DNA of 64,000 nt from Mesobacillus zeae (GCF_003570705.1 NZ_QWVT01000015.1:62001-126000); one strand, 5' to 3'. Positions 32,415 to 42,053 are shown, counted from the stretch's first letter. Notes: generated by a model not told the origin, from the sequence alone. Numbers and translations are program-made.

Positions 32415-32675
32415 TGCTGCGTCATCTTCCGTACTTATTTTCATACGTACGCGCCTCAATAATACGAGATGAATATCAAGATTTAAATCAGAATTACACT
32501 TGAAAGCGAAGTCTGAAGGCGACAGCTGGAAGCTTAATTTTTTCAGGTAAGACTGAATAAATGGAAGCTCAATTCCAACGAGCCAGAACACGCTCAGCGA
32601 TACGCTTAACAGAAACGTAATATATAAAGTATAGACAGTAGTAAAATCATAGTTTTGAATATAAAATTCCAACAA
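32394..32675 (-). CDS. mifM: MifM-like regulatory arrest peptide
   Basis: 93 codons from TTG 32675, chosen because GAGGTG stands six bases upstream. The open frame extends to 32702. B. subtilis MifM has 95 residues. One membrane span (about 13-36, YTLYITFLLSVSLSVFWLVG) acts as the insertion sensor in MifM. The C-terminus reads RRVRMKISTEDDAAHFSPAT, with an arginine/methionine stretch followed by an acidic run (E83, D84, D85), similar in kind to the MifM arrest region with its DEEDA run. The stop is 29 bases before yidC2. Identity is judged from position, size, topology, the acidic arrest-like tail and the hairpin, not from an alignment. Confidence 0.75.
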   Translation of the reverse strand: MLEFYIQNYDFTTVYTLYITFLLSVSLSVFWLVGIELPFIQSYLKKLSFQLSPSDFAFKCNSDLNLDIHLVLLRRVRMKISTEDDAAHFSPAT

Positions 32676-32872
32676 TAAAGTCACCTCATAGTGAGCCATC
32701 AAGCATTGGTTTCAAAAGACCAATGATAAGAGTATAATTCAATCCCGGTTAAGAAGCAATCACATTCATTGTTATACGGATGAGGCAGGGAAAAGTTCCG
32801 CGCTAGTTTCGAATTGGCGAAAAAGGGCTAAACATAAGCAAGATTATCTTGCTTTAAGAAAGGGGACCTGAC

Positions 32873-33187
32873 ATGAGTAAAGTATATGGATTGATGATTA
32901 ACTCCGGCGGAGCGGATGAGATGCTGTGGGACCAGGGAGTATGGGAAACATATGAGGCTGCCCTGGAGTATGCGGATACTGAGATGGGACATATTACCGG
33001 GATTTGGGTTGGAGAATTAAAGGTAAATGATTCCATCTCCGAAGCTGCCGTTACCGAAGATGATATGGTGACATGTTCGCTTTGCGGGATAGAGTACAAT
33101 GAGGCAGATGTCAATACGGAAGATTATGAAACACCGATTTGCATTAACTGTGAGCCTGAATACCGCCAGTCTATTGATATGGCTTAA
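32873..33187 (+). CDS. Small zinc-ribbon-like protein, function unknown
   Basis: 104 residues from ATG 32873 with AAAGGGGACC upstream. The N-terminal half (MSKVYGLMINSGGADEMLWD...ETYEAALEYAD) looks like a small alpha/beta fold. The C-terminal half has MVTCSLCGIEYNEADVNTED followed by PICINCEPEY, two CxxC knuckles spaced like a zinc ribbon. No signal peptide. I do not recognise the family. It stands alone, divergent from mifM-yidC2, with a terminator-like hairpin (33193-33237) after it. Confidence 0.65.
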   Translation: MSKVYGLMINSGGADEMLWDQGVWETYEAALEYADTEMGHITGIWVGELKVNDSISEAAVTEDDMVTCSLCGIEYNEADVNTEDYETPICINCEPEYRQSIDMA

Positions 33188-33192
33188 GCTTT

Positions 33193-33237
33193 GAAGAAGA
33201 ATTGCCGGCCAAGGAATCCTTTCCTGGCTTCTTTTTA
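33193..33237 (+). terminator. Probable intrinsic terminator
   Basis: An imperfect stem GAAG..GCCGGCCAAGGA with TTTCCTGGCTTC followed by TTTTTATT. Confidence 0.55.
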
Positions 33238-33289
33238 TTGGAAAGCTTAGTCTATTTTTAAAGAACTACTAAAAATGGAGGTAGAAATA

Positions 33290-33904
33290 TTGAATTTTAG
33301 TGAATTTACTAACCCCGAACATTGGTTTGGCGGTTTCTATGAACTTTCAATCGAGTTTCACCCAGTTGGAGATAATAAGAGATTGAATCAAGCACTTATT
33401 GCATTACAAAATTTCAAATTCTTCAATGGGCTTTGGAAAGAACGACAAGACTTCCAATTGAATTCAATTACATTACCTATAAACATTGATGATGAAAGAG
33501 TAAATCCATTTTATGGGACCTTAATTCTGTCTGATGGAAATACCTTGCCGTGTTTGATTTCTGTCATAAAAATCGAGGGTGAATCAGATTGGTTAGATAT
33601 ATCAATACCACAAGCTACACTGGAACAGTTCTATCCTTATAAATATCCGTTAACAAAAGAACTCAACACCTGGTTAGCTAAAGTTGATGAGATACTTATA
33701 AGAATAGCTGAAACCATTTATAACCATTCCCCCTTTGAATTAGCTATGATAGGGGAAGAAATCTCAGGCTATACCAACCAAGAAGAATTTACTCTTGTAG
33801 ACTCAGGAAGAATAACGTGTATTCTACCAATTCGTTTACATAAGTGCCTTGGAATCCAAGAAAAAGGGGAAGAACTGTCAAAACAACTAAGATTGTTTAG
33901 ATAA
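33290..33904 (+). CDS. Protein of unknown function
   Basis: 204 residues from TTG 33290. The frame has an ATG at 33275, but the GGAGG ribosome site lies between the two and favours the TTG. It starts NFSEFTNPEHWFGGFYELSI, contains GTLILSDGNTLPCLISVIKI in the middle and ends in a charged GEELSKQLRLFR. It is soluble, without signal peptide or clear motif. I do not recognise it. AT-rich sequence and lack of operon partners suggest an accessory gene. Confidence 0.6.
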   Translation: MNFSEFTNPEHWFGGFYELSIEFHPVGDNKRLNQALIALQNFKFFNGLWKERQDFQLNSITLPINIDDERVNPFYGTLILSDGNTLPCLISVIKIEGESDWLDISIPQATLEQFYPYKYPLTKELNTWLAKVDEILIRIAETIYNHSPFELAMIGEEISGYTNQEEFTLVDSGRITCILPIRLHKCLGIQEKGEELSKQLRLFR

Positions 33905-34042
33905 AAGTTTTTCCCTTGCCAAAAACAACAAACATTACGAAAACAGCGTTTAGAAAAAAGTATCAAGCATTCTTCTTCATATAATGCGTACTATTTTACT
34001 TCTATAGTTCAATTAATTCAGCTATCAAAATGATGAAATAAA

Positions 34043-34072
34043 ATGACGTTAATCCATCGAGACCAACGTCAT
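34043..34072 (-). terminator. Terminator of the peptidase E gene
   Basis: ATGACGTT and AACGTCAT arms. On the minus strand TTTTATTT follows. Confidence 0.7.
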
Positions 34073-34081
34073 CCTTATTTA

Positions 34082-34780
34082 TTAAGAACCCAAAAATTCA
34101 GTTTCAAGTTCTACCTCTTTAACTTGCTTATCAAAATAAACTTTATATGCCTTAGCACTAGGTCTAGAACTTACAATTTTACATGCATCTTTCTCTATGT
34201 AATGAATAGCAACTCCATCATCAGTAGCTATTCCAGGTTTTATTTTGTTTAAAGCTATCAATTTATGATAGGAGGGTCTCCTGTCTGTCTCTCCATCGTA
34301 ATGGGGGCAATTACTGCCCTTTAAAAAACCCAAACAATTTAATGGTTCTAGTCCATCACCATATGAATCAGTAATCCCTTCTTCGAACCAACAAATGGAA
34401 CCTGCACTTATCCCAGCTAGTATTATTCCTTGTTCCCAAGCCTTTCTCAAAACAAGATCTAGGCCCCATTCTTTCCATAAGGCTAATAAGTTTTTGGTAT
34501 TTCCGCCACCAACATAAATAATATCTTTCTCTAATAAAAAACTCTCTAAATCTCTGGTTGGTGGTTTAAATAATGATAAGTGGGAGGGTTGACAATTCTG
34601 TTCTTTAAAGAAGTGATAATATCTAGTTATGTAACTATCTGAGTCTCCACTTGCAGTAGGAATTAAACAAACTTTAGGATTTGTCTTATCAGACTGACTA
34701 AGTATATACCTATCTAGTAGAGGATTCTCAGGCTCCATAGAGAATCCTCCTCCTCCTAGTGCAATTATTTGTCTCATCAT
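34082..34780 (-). CDS. Peptidase E-like protein (peptidase family S51)
   Basis: 232 residues. QIIALGGGGFSMEPENPLLD is the family start, VCLIPTASGDSDSY and DIIYVGGGNTKNLLALWKEW are conserved strands, and GIILAGISAGSICWFEEGIT holds the nucleophile S125. It ends with a G-IATDDGVAIHY stretch. S51 peptidases cleave Asp-X dipeptides. The type matches YgaJ of Bacillus. Two adjacent ATGs are possible starts (AAAGGATG upstream). Single gene, flanked by AT-rich sequence. Confidence 0.87.
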   Translation of the reverse strand: MMRQIIALGGGGFSMEPENPLLDRYILSQSDKTNPKVCLIPTASGDSDSYITRYYHFFKEQNCQPSHLSLFKPPTRDLESFLLEKDIIYVGGGNTKNLLALWKEWGLDLVLRKAWEQGIILAGISAGSICWFEEGITDSYGDGLEPLNCLGFLKGSNCPHYDGETDRRPSYHKLIALNKIKPGIATDDGVAIHYIEKDACKIVSSRPSAKAYKVYFDKQVKEVELETEFLGS

Positions 34781-35460
34781 CCTACATCCTTTCGGAATTA
34801 AGTATAATATAGTCGATTTGTTTTAAACTAAATTCCCTTAAGTAGCTAAAAGCTAACTTATTAATAGATTATTTTAACGTTGCTTTTATTATGAGAAATT
34901 GTGGACTCTTCATACTCTCTCGTAACTATCGGGTAAATAAAATTTTGAAATTTCCTAGAGGAGTGAACTTTATTTAAAATTAAAATTATTATCTTCAAAG
35001 GACAAAACATTCTCTAAAAGGTCTCATCGATATCCACGATACCTGAAAATTGTTGGAAATCCATTTGTTTTCGTACTGATATAATTAAGAAGAACGTTAA
35101 TAAATTCCATTCTACACCATTTAGTTAATGATAAGTTCAACTAATGATCCCATTAAAAGAAAATAGAAACAAAAGATTAGAACTAAAATATCACGTTTAT
35201 TAAAGTTTGAAGATAAAAATCAATTCAGTAATTTGGTAACATAATAATAGGAGATAACGATATGAATTTTGCCAAAGGTTTTTTTTCTTTAAACTTCGAC
35301 TCAGATGAATAGAACAAGGGATGATGTCAAAAATGAAATACTTGGAATATTTACAAGGAAATCGGGAAGGAAACAGAGTGAAATTGAATGTTAATGGAGA
35401 AGTATAAGACAGAACCAGTGGGTAGTGGTTACATTGATATCATTACTCCCAATAAATATA
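34781..35460. other. AT-rich gap with short frames only
   Basis: No convincing gene. A 16-codon frame (35262-35312, MNFAKGFFSLNFDSDE) has AGGAGAT at good distance, and a 28-codon frame follows (ATG 35322, ending near 35408). A third frame (YKTEPVGSGYIDIITPNKY) runs to about 35494. Together they look like the broken first part of the gene that continues at 35461. Confidence 0.35.
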
Positions 35461-35823
35461 ATGGAAAATCTTACCAAGATGAACGTAGCTATTGAAAGTG
35501 TGACTTGGTGGTGTCATTGTTCAGATAGAAATGAAAAGCAATTTGGCTGCCCTCACGGAATGGGAGGACCAGAAAGTGATTTCTATAATGGCTGGTATAG
35601 TGAGATGGGATATGAGTTTGAAATGTTTGAGATACCTGCTGAGAAGTTTCAAGAATTAAACTACAACGATAATTTTCCAAGTAATATTAAAACAATAAAT
35701 GATGAAATAAAGGATTATGTAAATGATCTATCTAAAGCAAGAGGTTATAGTAAATGTCTAACACCTGCATTTTGGCTAAGTGTACCTGATGGCTGGAAAA
35801 GAATAAAGTATATGAAAAACTGA
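35461..35823 (+). CDS. Protein of unknown function, perhaps a broken gene
   Basis: An open frame of about 120 residues from ATG 35461, with no ribosome site before it. It contains VTWWCHCSDRNEKQFGCPHG, then FYNGWYSEMGYEFEMFEIPA and GYSKCLTPAFWLSVPDGWKR. The four cysteines/histidines near the start (CHC...CPH) could bind metal. Other short frames just upstream encode plausible protein in a different frame, so the real gene probably began near 35262 and has been shifted. I do not recognise the family. Confidence 0.4.
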   Translation: MENLTKMNVAIESVTWWCHCSDRNEKQFGCPHGMGGPESDFYNGWYSEMGYEFEMFEIPAEKFQELNYNDNFPSNIKTINDEIKDYVNDLSKARGYSKCLTPAFWLSVPDGWKRIKYMKN

Positions 35824-36108
35824 TTATACTAAAGGGAGAGACAAATTCAGATCTACCGAGCACTTATCTTCATAATGATATGAAGAACTGGATAAAAAAA
35901 TGAATCATAAATGCAGTAACGGAGAGCGTTAGTTGGAGAAAAAGACTGTCTATTGATGGTCTTTTTATTTATTTTCAAATATCAACTGAGTTATTTAACA
36001 TAGTACATTGGAAAAGAAAGTCTCTTGTATTGCGCAAAAAGGGTCAGGCTATGAGTTAAAAAGAAGAAGCTTAGGGAATAACAGTAAAATAATTAACAAG
36101 ACCGGAGC

Positions 36109-37698
36109 GTGATACCTGTGCAGGAAATAGATTTGCACAATACTTTTCAATTGGTGCTTATATTGATTATGTTGGCTGCAGGAGTAACCGCGATAGCGAA
36201 AAAACTAAAACAGCCTTATCCGATCGCGCTTGTAATTGTCGGTGCTTTAATCGGATTGATGAATATCCCAATATTGGAACCCGTAAAAAAATTCATAACA
36301 GAGGGGGAAATTTTCAACTTCGTCATCATTACTCTTTTCTTGCCAGCTTTACTGGGCGAGGCATCATTAAAACTTCCATACAGCCATTTAAAAGAGAATA
36401 AAAAGCCTATCCTCGTACTTGCGTTTGGAGGGACACTTATTTCTTTTCTGGTCACAGGTTTTGCTTCCCGCCATTTTCTCGATCTTCCGCTTGCAGCAGC
36501 ATTTGTATTTGGGTCCCTGATGAGTGCGACTGACCCAGTCAGTGTATTATCCATTTTTAAAACACTGGGTGTCAGGAAGAAGCTTGCGATTGTCATTGAA
36601 GGAGAAAGCTTGTTCAATGACGGGCTTGCAGTCGTCCTCTTCAACATATCAGCATATTCGCTTATCAAGTATATAGATGCTGGTTTCGAGGGCTTAGGGA
36701 TGGGCCTGTGGGACTTTGTAAGGGTGATTTCACTCGGCCTGATAGCAGGGGGAGTGTTGGGATATGCTTTTTCACAATTGACAAGACTCTATGACGATTA
36801 CCCACTCGAAATTATTTTCAGCATGATCTTGTTTTATGGATCCTTTTTGGCGGCCGAGCATTTTCATGCATCAGGGGTCATTGCGGTAGTCGTTGCTGCT
36901 ATTATCTTTGGAAACTACGGGGCTCGAATAGGGATGAGCCCGACAACAAAGCTCAATATCCATAATTTTTGGGATGTAGCAGCCCACCTTGCCAATTCGA
37001 TTGTATTCCTGATGGTGGGCCTTGAAATAACAAGAATTGATATCCATGATAAATGGGGAATGATTTTTGCAGCCATTGTCATTGTTTTGGCAGCCAGAAG
37101 TGCTGCAGTCTATATCAGTATGGCATTTATCAGGAATTTTCCGCCGATGTGGCTGCACATCCTTAACTGGGGCGGATTAAAAGGTTCTTTATCCATTGCT
37201 TTAGTTATGAGCCTTCCAAGGGACTTTCCAGCAAGGGAAGAAGTGCTCGTCCTCGCTTTCAGCGTTGTCTTGTTTTCCCTGGTTGTTCAAGGTCTTACAA
37301 TTAAACCATTCATCCGCTTACTGGGAATTACCAGCAGGGGAGAAGAGGATATAGAGTATGAGGGATTAATTGCAAAGCTTAACAGGTATGAAACAGCGAT
37401 TGAAGAAATCAATAGAATGAAGTCAAGGCTGTACGCGTCAGAACCAGCGACGAGGGAAATACTTGCCGAATATAATTATAAAATAAAGGATACAAAGGAG
37501 AAAATTGAGGAACTGTTCTCGAGGGAACCTTCGATAAAGAATCGGCAGCTGGACACGCTCAGAAAACATGTTCTCTATGCAGAAAATGAAGCGATTGAAA
37601 AGCTTGAAAGGGATGAGATTATTTCAGCAAGGACAGCTGAGAATGAAAGAGAAGAAATTGTTTCAGGACTCGTGAAACAAAAAGGGGATACGCATTAA
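36109..37698 (+). CDS. Na+/H+ antiporter, CPA1 (NhaP) family
   Basis: 529 residues: about 12 membrane spans over the first 400, then a charged coiled tail (about 415-529: YETAIEEINRMKSRLYASEP, then EIIS/AENEREE). The CPA1 core is visible as SLMSATDPVSVLSIFKTLG and VIEGESLFNDGLAVVLFN (the ND pair that binds the cation), and AARSAAVYISMAF later. LNWGGLKGSLSIALVMSLP is the conserved arginine/lysine span. It exchanges cytoplasmic Na+ for protons. Start is GTG 36109 or GTG 36118 (GGAG just upstream). Monocistronic. The 220 bases after it hold no gene. Confidence 0.9.
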   Translation: MIPVQEIDLHNTFQLVLILIMLAAGVTAIAKKLKQPYPIALVIVGALIGLMNIPILEPVKKFITEGEIFNFVIITLFLPALLGEASLKLPYSHLKENKKPILVLAFGGTLISFLVTGFASRHFLDLPLAAAFVFGSLMSATDPVSVLSIFKTLGVRKKLAIVIEGESLFNDGLAVVLFNISAYSLIKYIDAGFEGLGMGLWDFVRVISLGLIAGGVLGYAFSQLTRLYDDYPLEIIFSMILFYGSFLAAEHFHASGVIAVVVAAIIFGNYGARIGMSPTTKLNIHNFWDVAAHLANSIVFLMVGLEITRIDIHDKWGMIFAAIVIVLAARSAAVYISMAFIRNFPPMWLHILNWGGLKGSLSIALVMSLPRDFPAREEVLVLAFSVVLFSLVVQGLTIKPFIRLLGITSRGEEDIEYEGLIAKLNRYETAIEEINRMKSRLYASEPATREILAEYNYKIKDTKEKIEELFSREPSIKNRQLDTLRKHVLYAENEAIEKLERDEIISARTAENEREEIVSGLVKQKGDTH

Positions 37699-37919
37699 TA
37701 ATAATGAAAACAGCAAATGAATAAGCTTCCCGCTGCAGCCTTCCTATAGGGACTGCTAGGTTTTGATAAGGTGATGCCGTATATAGGTTATCGTTAGGTG
37801 AAACAGATTAGTAGGACTGAGGAAATGGCTAAACTGGAAAATGGAACGTCTAAATTGGAAAAAAATCACCGAAACAAGCAAATTAAATTTACACAGCTAT
37901 CCGAAAACGTGGCTAAAAC

Positions 37920-37973
37920 AAAAAAGAGTGCCGTTTCCCTAGCAAAACTTGCTAAGACTCGGCACTTTTTTTT
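37920..37973. terminator. Bidirectional terminator between nhaP region and pflA
   Basis: AAAAAGAGTGCCG and CGGCACTTTTTTTT outer arms with a CTAGCAAAACTTGCTAAG inner stem. T runs on both strands. It ends the pflBA transcript. Confidence 0.85.
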
Positions 37974-38712
37974 ATAGGTAGTTAACGTGAGCTGTAAGCA
38001 TTCCCAATGCCAGTTCGACTGTTTCCTCATTTGGCGGTTCAACATCTTTGAGAGGATATTCAAGTCCCAAAGCTTCCCACTTATAAACTCCTAGCTTGTG
38101 GTAGGGGAGGACTTCAACCTTTTTGACATTTTTCAGTGTTCCAATGAATTGGCCTAGTCCTGAAAGATCATCAAGATCATCGGTTATCCCAGGGACAAGG
38201 ACATGGCGGACCCAAACAGGGACTCTCTCGCTGGAAAGGAAACGCGCGAATTCAAGTATATGGTCATTTGGCATTCCGGTGAGCTTCATATGTTTTTTTC
38301 GGTTAATATGCTTTAAATCGAGCAATACCAAATCAGTATATTTCAAAAGCTCCTGCAGTTGTTCCTGGAAATGGGCATTGGATGAATAGCATCCGCCTGA
38401 AGAATCGATGGTTGTATGGATCCCAAGCTTTTTACATTCCTTGAACAGCTCCGTTAAAAACGGAATCTGGAGCAGTGGTTCACCGCCGCTGACGGTAATG
38501 CCACCGCCTGAAGATTCAATAAAAGGGAGGTAGGTTTTCAAATCATCAATAATCTCAGAAACGGACATCTGTTTTCCTGCACCGATTTCCCAAGTATCTG
38601 CGTTATGGCAAAACTGGCAGCGAAGAAGGCAGCCTTGTGTAAAGACCACGTAGCGGATTCCGGGTCCATCAACAGTGCCAAAGGTTTCGATAGAATGTAT
38701 GTTTCCAATCAT
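37972..38712 (-). CDS. pflA: Pyruvate formate-lyase activating enzyme
   Basis: 246 residues from ATG 38712, with GGAGGGAG eight bases upstream. The frame is open to 38730, but that ATG lies within the ribosome site. SIETFGTVDGPGIRYVVFTQ, then GCLLRCQFCHNADTW gives the radical-SAM C-x3-C-x2-C cluster site. GGGITVSGGEPLLQIPFL is the SAM-binding GGE motif. It makes the glycyl radical on PflB under anaerobic conditions. It follows pflB by 77 bases across a hairpin. Confidence 0.95.
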   Translation of the reverse strand: MIGNIHSIETFGTVDGPGIRYVVFTQGCLLRCQFCHNADTWEIGAGKQMSVSEIIDDLKTYLPFIESSGGGITVSGGEPLLQIPFLTELFKECKKLGIHTTIDSSGGCYSSNAHFQEQLQELLKYTDLVLLDLKHINRKKHMKLTGMPNDHILEFARFLSSERVPVWVRHVLVPGITDDLDDLSGLGQFIGTLKNVKKVEVLPYHKLGVYKWEALGLEYPLKDVEPPNEETVELALGMLTAHVNYL

Positions 38713-38735
38713 GATGTTTGCTCCCTCCAAAGAAG

Positions 38736-38770
38736 AAACAGGGCAGCCTAGCGAGAGGGATGCCCTGTTT
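38736..38770 (-). terminator. Hairpin between pflB and pflA
   Basis: AAACAGGGCA and TGCCCTGTTT make a perfect 10-bp stem with a 15-base loop. On the minus strand it is followed by CTTCTTTGG, not a full T run. It may stop part of the transcripts or protect the pflB mRNA, giving less activase than enzyme. Confidence 0.6.
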
Positions 38771-38789
38771 AATTTTAATGATTTATTTC

Positions 38790-41015
38790 TTACATAGTTT
38801 CGTGGAAAGTCCGGTTAATAACATCTAGCTGTTGTTCACGAGACAGTTTGACGAAGTTTACAGCATATCCGGAAACGCGGATAGTAAGCTGCGGGTACTC
38901 TTCTGGATGCTCCATCGCATGCAGCAATGTCTCTCGGTTGAACACGTTCACGTTCAGATGGTGGCCAGCTTTGACTGAGTACCCATCAAGGATCGAAACA
39001 AGATTATTGATACGGCTGTCATCATCTTTTCCAAGTGCCTTTGGTACGATCGAGAAGGTGTTGGAAATTCCGTCAAGCGCATATGCATAAGGAAGCTTGG
39101 CAACTGATGAAAGGGAAGCCAATGTTCCTTTTGTATCACGTCCATGCATAGGGTTGGCTCCCGGTGCAAATGGTTCACCTGCACGGCGTCCGTCTGGAGT
39201 GTTCCCAGTTTTCTTTCCGTATACCACGTTTGAAGTGATAGTAAGGATAGACATTGTATGTTGAGATCCACGGTAAGTCGGATGCTTGCGAAGCTTCTTC
39301 ATGAATGTCTTCACGATTTCAACAGCAATGCTGTCGACGCGGTCATCATTATTTCCGTATTTCGGGAAGTCGCCTTCTGTTTCAAAGTCGACGGCAACGC
39401 CATCTTCATCACGGATAACCTTAACTTTAGCATATTTGATGGCGCTGAGGCTATCTGCCACAACACTTAGGCCGGCAATGCCAGTAGCCATTGTGCGGAG
39501 AATCTCTGTATCATGAAGCGCCATTTCAATCCGCTCATAGCTGTATTTATCGTGCATAAAGTGAATGATGTTAAGAGTGTTGATATACAAACCTGCAAGC
39601 CATTCCATAATGTTGTCAAACTTAGCCATCACTTCGTCATAGTCAAGATATTCAGAAGTAATAGGGGTGTATTGAGGAGCTACCTGGATTTTCAGCTTTT
39701 CGTCGACACCACCATTGATTGCATAAAGCAGTGCTTTTGCAAGGTTAGCGCGTGCACCGAAGAATTGCATTTGTTTGCCGATTTCCATCGCTGATACACA
39801 GCAGGCAATTCCGTAGTCATCTCCCCATTCAGGACGCATGACATCGTCATTCTCATACTGGATGGAGCTTGTCTTGATAGACATTTTCGCGCAATATTTC
39901 TTGAAGTTTTCAGGTAGGTCTTTTGACCAGAGTACAGTCAAGTTTGGTTCTGGTGCAGGACCAAGGTTGTCAAGAGTGTGCAGGAAGCGGAAAGAGTTCT
40001 TTGTAACGAGTGAACGTCCGTCCAAAGCCATTCCACCGATTGATTCAGTCACCCATGTAGGGTCTCCGCTGAATAGTTCGTTGTAGTCAGGTGTTCTTGC
40101 GAATTTGACAAGGCGTAGCTTCATGACGAAGTGGTCAACAAGCTCCTGGGCTTTTTCTTCAGTCAAAAGACCATTCATGAGGTCACGTTCAACATAAATG
40201 TCAAGGAAAGAAGAAACCCTTCCTAAACTCATTGCAGCACCATTTTGTTCTTTAATGGCTGCAAGGTAGGCAAAGTATACCCATTGGAAAGCTTCCTGAG
40301 CATTTGCTGCTGGACGGGAAATGTCAAAGCCGTAGCTTTGGGCAAGCTTTTTCAATTCTCCAAGAGCACGGAACTGCTCGGAAATTTCTTCGCGCAGTCT
40401 GATTGTATCTTCCACCATAATCTTGCTTGTTGATTCATGATCTTTTTTCTTTTCTGCCATCAGGAAGTCAACACCGTAAAGCGCTACCCGGCGGTAATCG
40501 CCAATGATGCGTCCGCGTCCGTAAGCATCGGGAAGTCCTGTAATAATAGCTGCTTTCCGCGCCATGATCATTTCTTTTGTATAAGCATCAAAGACACCTT
40601 GGTTATGTGTTTTCCTGAAATCCGTAAAAATCTTTTCTACTTCTTTGTCTAGTTCATAGCCGTATGCTTCCACGGCTGCTTTGGCCATTCTGATGCCGCC
40701 GAACGGCTGCATGGAACGCTTGAACGGAGCATCTGTCTGGACTCCGACAACAGTTTCTTTCTCCTTGTCCAAATAGCCAGGGCCATGGGAAGTAATTGTT
40801 GAAACAATTTCGGTATCCATGTCTAGGACGCCGCCTTTATTTCTTTCCTCTTTTGTCATTTCCATGACTTTGTCCCAAAGAGAGTTTGTTGCTTTTGTTG
40901 CGTCCGCTAGGAATTCGTCATTCCCATTATATTGTGTGAAATTGTTTAAGATGAAATCGCGGACATTAATTTCCTTTTGCCAAGTTCCGCCACTAAAGCC
41001 TTTCCACTGATCCAT
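38790..41015 (-). CDS. pflB: Formate C-acetyltransferase (pyruvate formate-lyase)
   Basis: 741 residues, the usual length. Active-site cysteines C405-C406 in GIACCVSAM and the glycyl-radical site RVSGYAVNF with G716, 26 residues from the end. Other conserved parts: [29 protein letters not shown] and [12 protein letters not shown]. It cleaves pyruvate with CoA into acetyl-CoA and formate during fermentation. GAGGTG precedes ATG 41015. An Fnr-like site at -41.5 indicates oxygen control. Formate made here could leave through the formate/nitrite channel at 48.9 kb or be used by the formate dehydrogenase at 63.7 kb. Confidence 0.97.
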   Translation of the reverse strand: MDQWKGFSGGTWQKEINVRDFILNNFTQYNGNDEFLADATKATNSLWDKVMEMTKEERNKGGVLDMDTEIVSTITSHGPGYLDKEKETVVGVQTDAPFKRSMQPFGGIRMAKAAVEAYGYELDKEVEKIFTDFRKTHNQGVFDAYTKEMIMARKAAIITGLPDAYGRGRIIGDYRRVALYGVDFLMAEKKKDHESTSKIMVEDTIRLREEISEQFRALGELKKLAQSYGFDISRPAANAQEAFQWVYFAYLAAIKEQNGAAMSLGRVSSFLDIYVERDLMNGLLTEEKAQELVDHFVMKLRLVKFARTPDYNELFSGDPTWVTESIGGMALDGRSLVTKNSFRFLHTLDNLGPAPEPNLTVLWSKDLPENFKKYCAKMSIKTSSIQYENDDVMRPEWGDDYGIACCVSAMEIGKQMQFFGARANLAKALLYAINGGVDEKLKIQVAPQYTPITSEYLDYDEVMAKFDNIMEWLAGLYINTLNIIHFMHDKYSYERIEMALHDTEILRTMATGIAGLSVVADSLSAIKYAKVKVIRDEDGVAVDFETEGDFPKYGNNDDRVDSIAVEIVKTFMKKLRKHPTYRGSQHTMSILTITSNVVYGKKTGNTPDGRRAGEPFAPGANPMHGRDTKGTLASLSSVAKLPYAYALDGISNTFSIVPKALGKDDDSRINNLVSILDGYSVKAGHHLNVNVFNRETLLHAMEHPEEYPQLTIRVSGYAVNFVKLSREQQLDVINRTFHETM

Positions 41016-41081
41016 TATTAATTCACCTCAAAAATTGATTTATTATATATACAACAGTTACTACAATTACATCTTACTATG

Positions 41082-41124
41082 ACTATAACAGTTTTAGTGT
41101 TACATATTTGTGAACGATCGAACA
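41082..41124 (-). promoter_or_regulatory. pflB promoter with Fnr-like site at -41.5
   Basis: On the minus strand TGTTCGATCGTTCACA (41109-41124) matches TGTGA-N6-TCACA at 8 of 10 fixed bases. A -10 TATAGT lies at 41082-41087, placing the predicted start at about 41075 and the centre of the site at exactly -41.5, the class II position for activators of the CRP/Fnr family. Confidence 0.65.
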
Positions 41125-41361
41125 ATCCTGTAAAACCAACGTTTTTAACTTTGGTAATTTTAGGTAAGAAAGAAGAAAAAATAAACTGTACTATAATGGA
41201 TGATAGAAACACAATACCTGTTATATAAAACAGGTGAAAATGGGATTAATAAAAGTATATCAAACACTATTGCCATCTTATAAAAATTGTTATGGAATTT
41301 CTGTGAATAAAATAAGGGATGGTGATTTTAATTGTATGGACTAGGGAGGGGAACTGAACAT

Positions 41362-41392
41362 AAAAAAGGCAGCGCCAGGTTCCTGGCACTGC
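41362..41392 (-). terminator. Terminator of the cupredoxin gene
   Basis: On the minus strand GCAGTGCCAGG, AA, CCTGGCGCTGCC and TTTTTTAT. Confidence 0.8.
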
Positions 41393-41398
41393 AAATGT

Positions 41399-41848
41399 TC
41401 AATCAACAACAATATACGCTATCATTGGCCCGCTGTTTTCCTTGCTGGGATGGGTCAAACAAATCAGTCTGTAAACACCTTCCTTTTCGAATTGCAAAGG
41501 AACGACTGTTTCCTGTCCCTTTTTCACCATACCTTTAATGCTGGTGCCTTCAATCGTAAAAGGATGCTCTTCTCCATTGACTCCATAAACTTTTAGGCGA
41601 ACCATTTCCTCTTTATCCAGAAAAATTATCCCTGGATCCCAGCGGTAAGCTTCAATTTCTTTTCCATCAGCTGTCTTTGATTTAAATTCCCCTGTGACCA
41701 TGTGGATGTCCCTGATATTCTTTCCTTTATCTTGTGTTGTGGCAGGAGAGGAATCAGGTGTAGACAGCAGCCACGTAATAGCGGAAAGGAGAAGGACGAG
41801 GACAGCAACTACTGCAAGTAATTTTTTCTTTATTACAAGGAAATGCAT
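41399..41848 (-). CDS. Membrane-anchored cupredoxin-domain protein
   Basis: 149 residues. An N-terminal uncleaved anchor or signal sequence (about 8-29, KKLLAVVAVLVLLLSAITWL) is followed by a cupredoxin fold outside the membrane. The copper ligands are H95 (EEHPF), C130, H133 and M142 (LICLTHPSKENSGPM), the order of type 1 or CuA-like sites. It may carry electrons or copper near cytochrome oxidase or nitrous oxide reductase. A SCO copper chaperone is encoded 5 kb away. AAAGGAGG precedes ATG 41848. Partner unknown. Confidence 0.85.
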   Translation of the reverse strand: MHFLVIKKKLLAVVAVLVLLLSAITWLLSTPDSSPATTQDKGKNIRDIHMVTGEFKSKTADGKEIEAYRWDPGIIFLDKEEMVRLKVYGVNGEEHPFTIEGTSIKGMVKKGQETVVPLQFEKEGVYRLICLTHPSKENSGPMIAYIVVD

Positions 41849-42053
41849 GGTTTTTCCTCCTTTTTCATCTTAATACTATTTATATGCAAGGAAGGGGAGT
41901 GAACTTGTCTATAAATTTTGGACGTCGATTATTTTTCGTGCATGTTATAAATTATTTTTTTCATATTTATAACAATTTTGTGTCTTGCGGAATAAAAGAA
42001 TGATCATTTGATAAAATTTTTAAAAATACATTTTGAAAATGGAAGTGTAGCCA

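Noticed and set aside
31856-32425. 189-codon minus-strand frame overlapping yidC2
   Set aside because: Alternative frame of yidC2. The true frame has lipobox and all insertase motifs.
32394-32702. Leader gene before yidC2 as a random hypothetical protein
   Set aside because: Position, span, arrest-like tail and the exact 11-bp complementarity with the yidC2 start make a regulatory leader much more likely.
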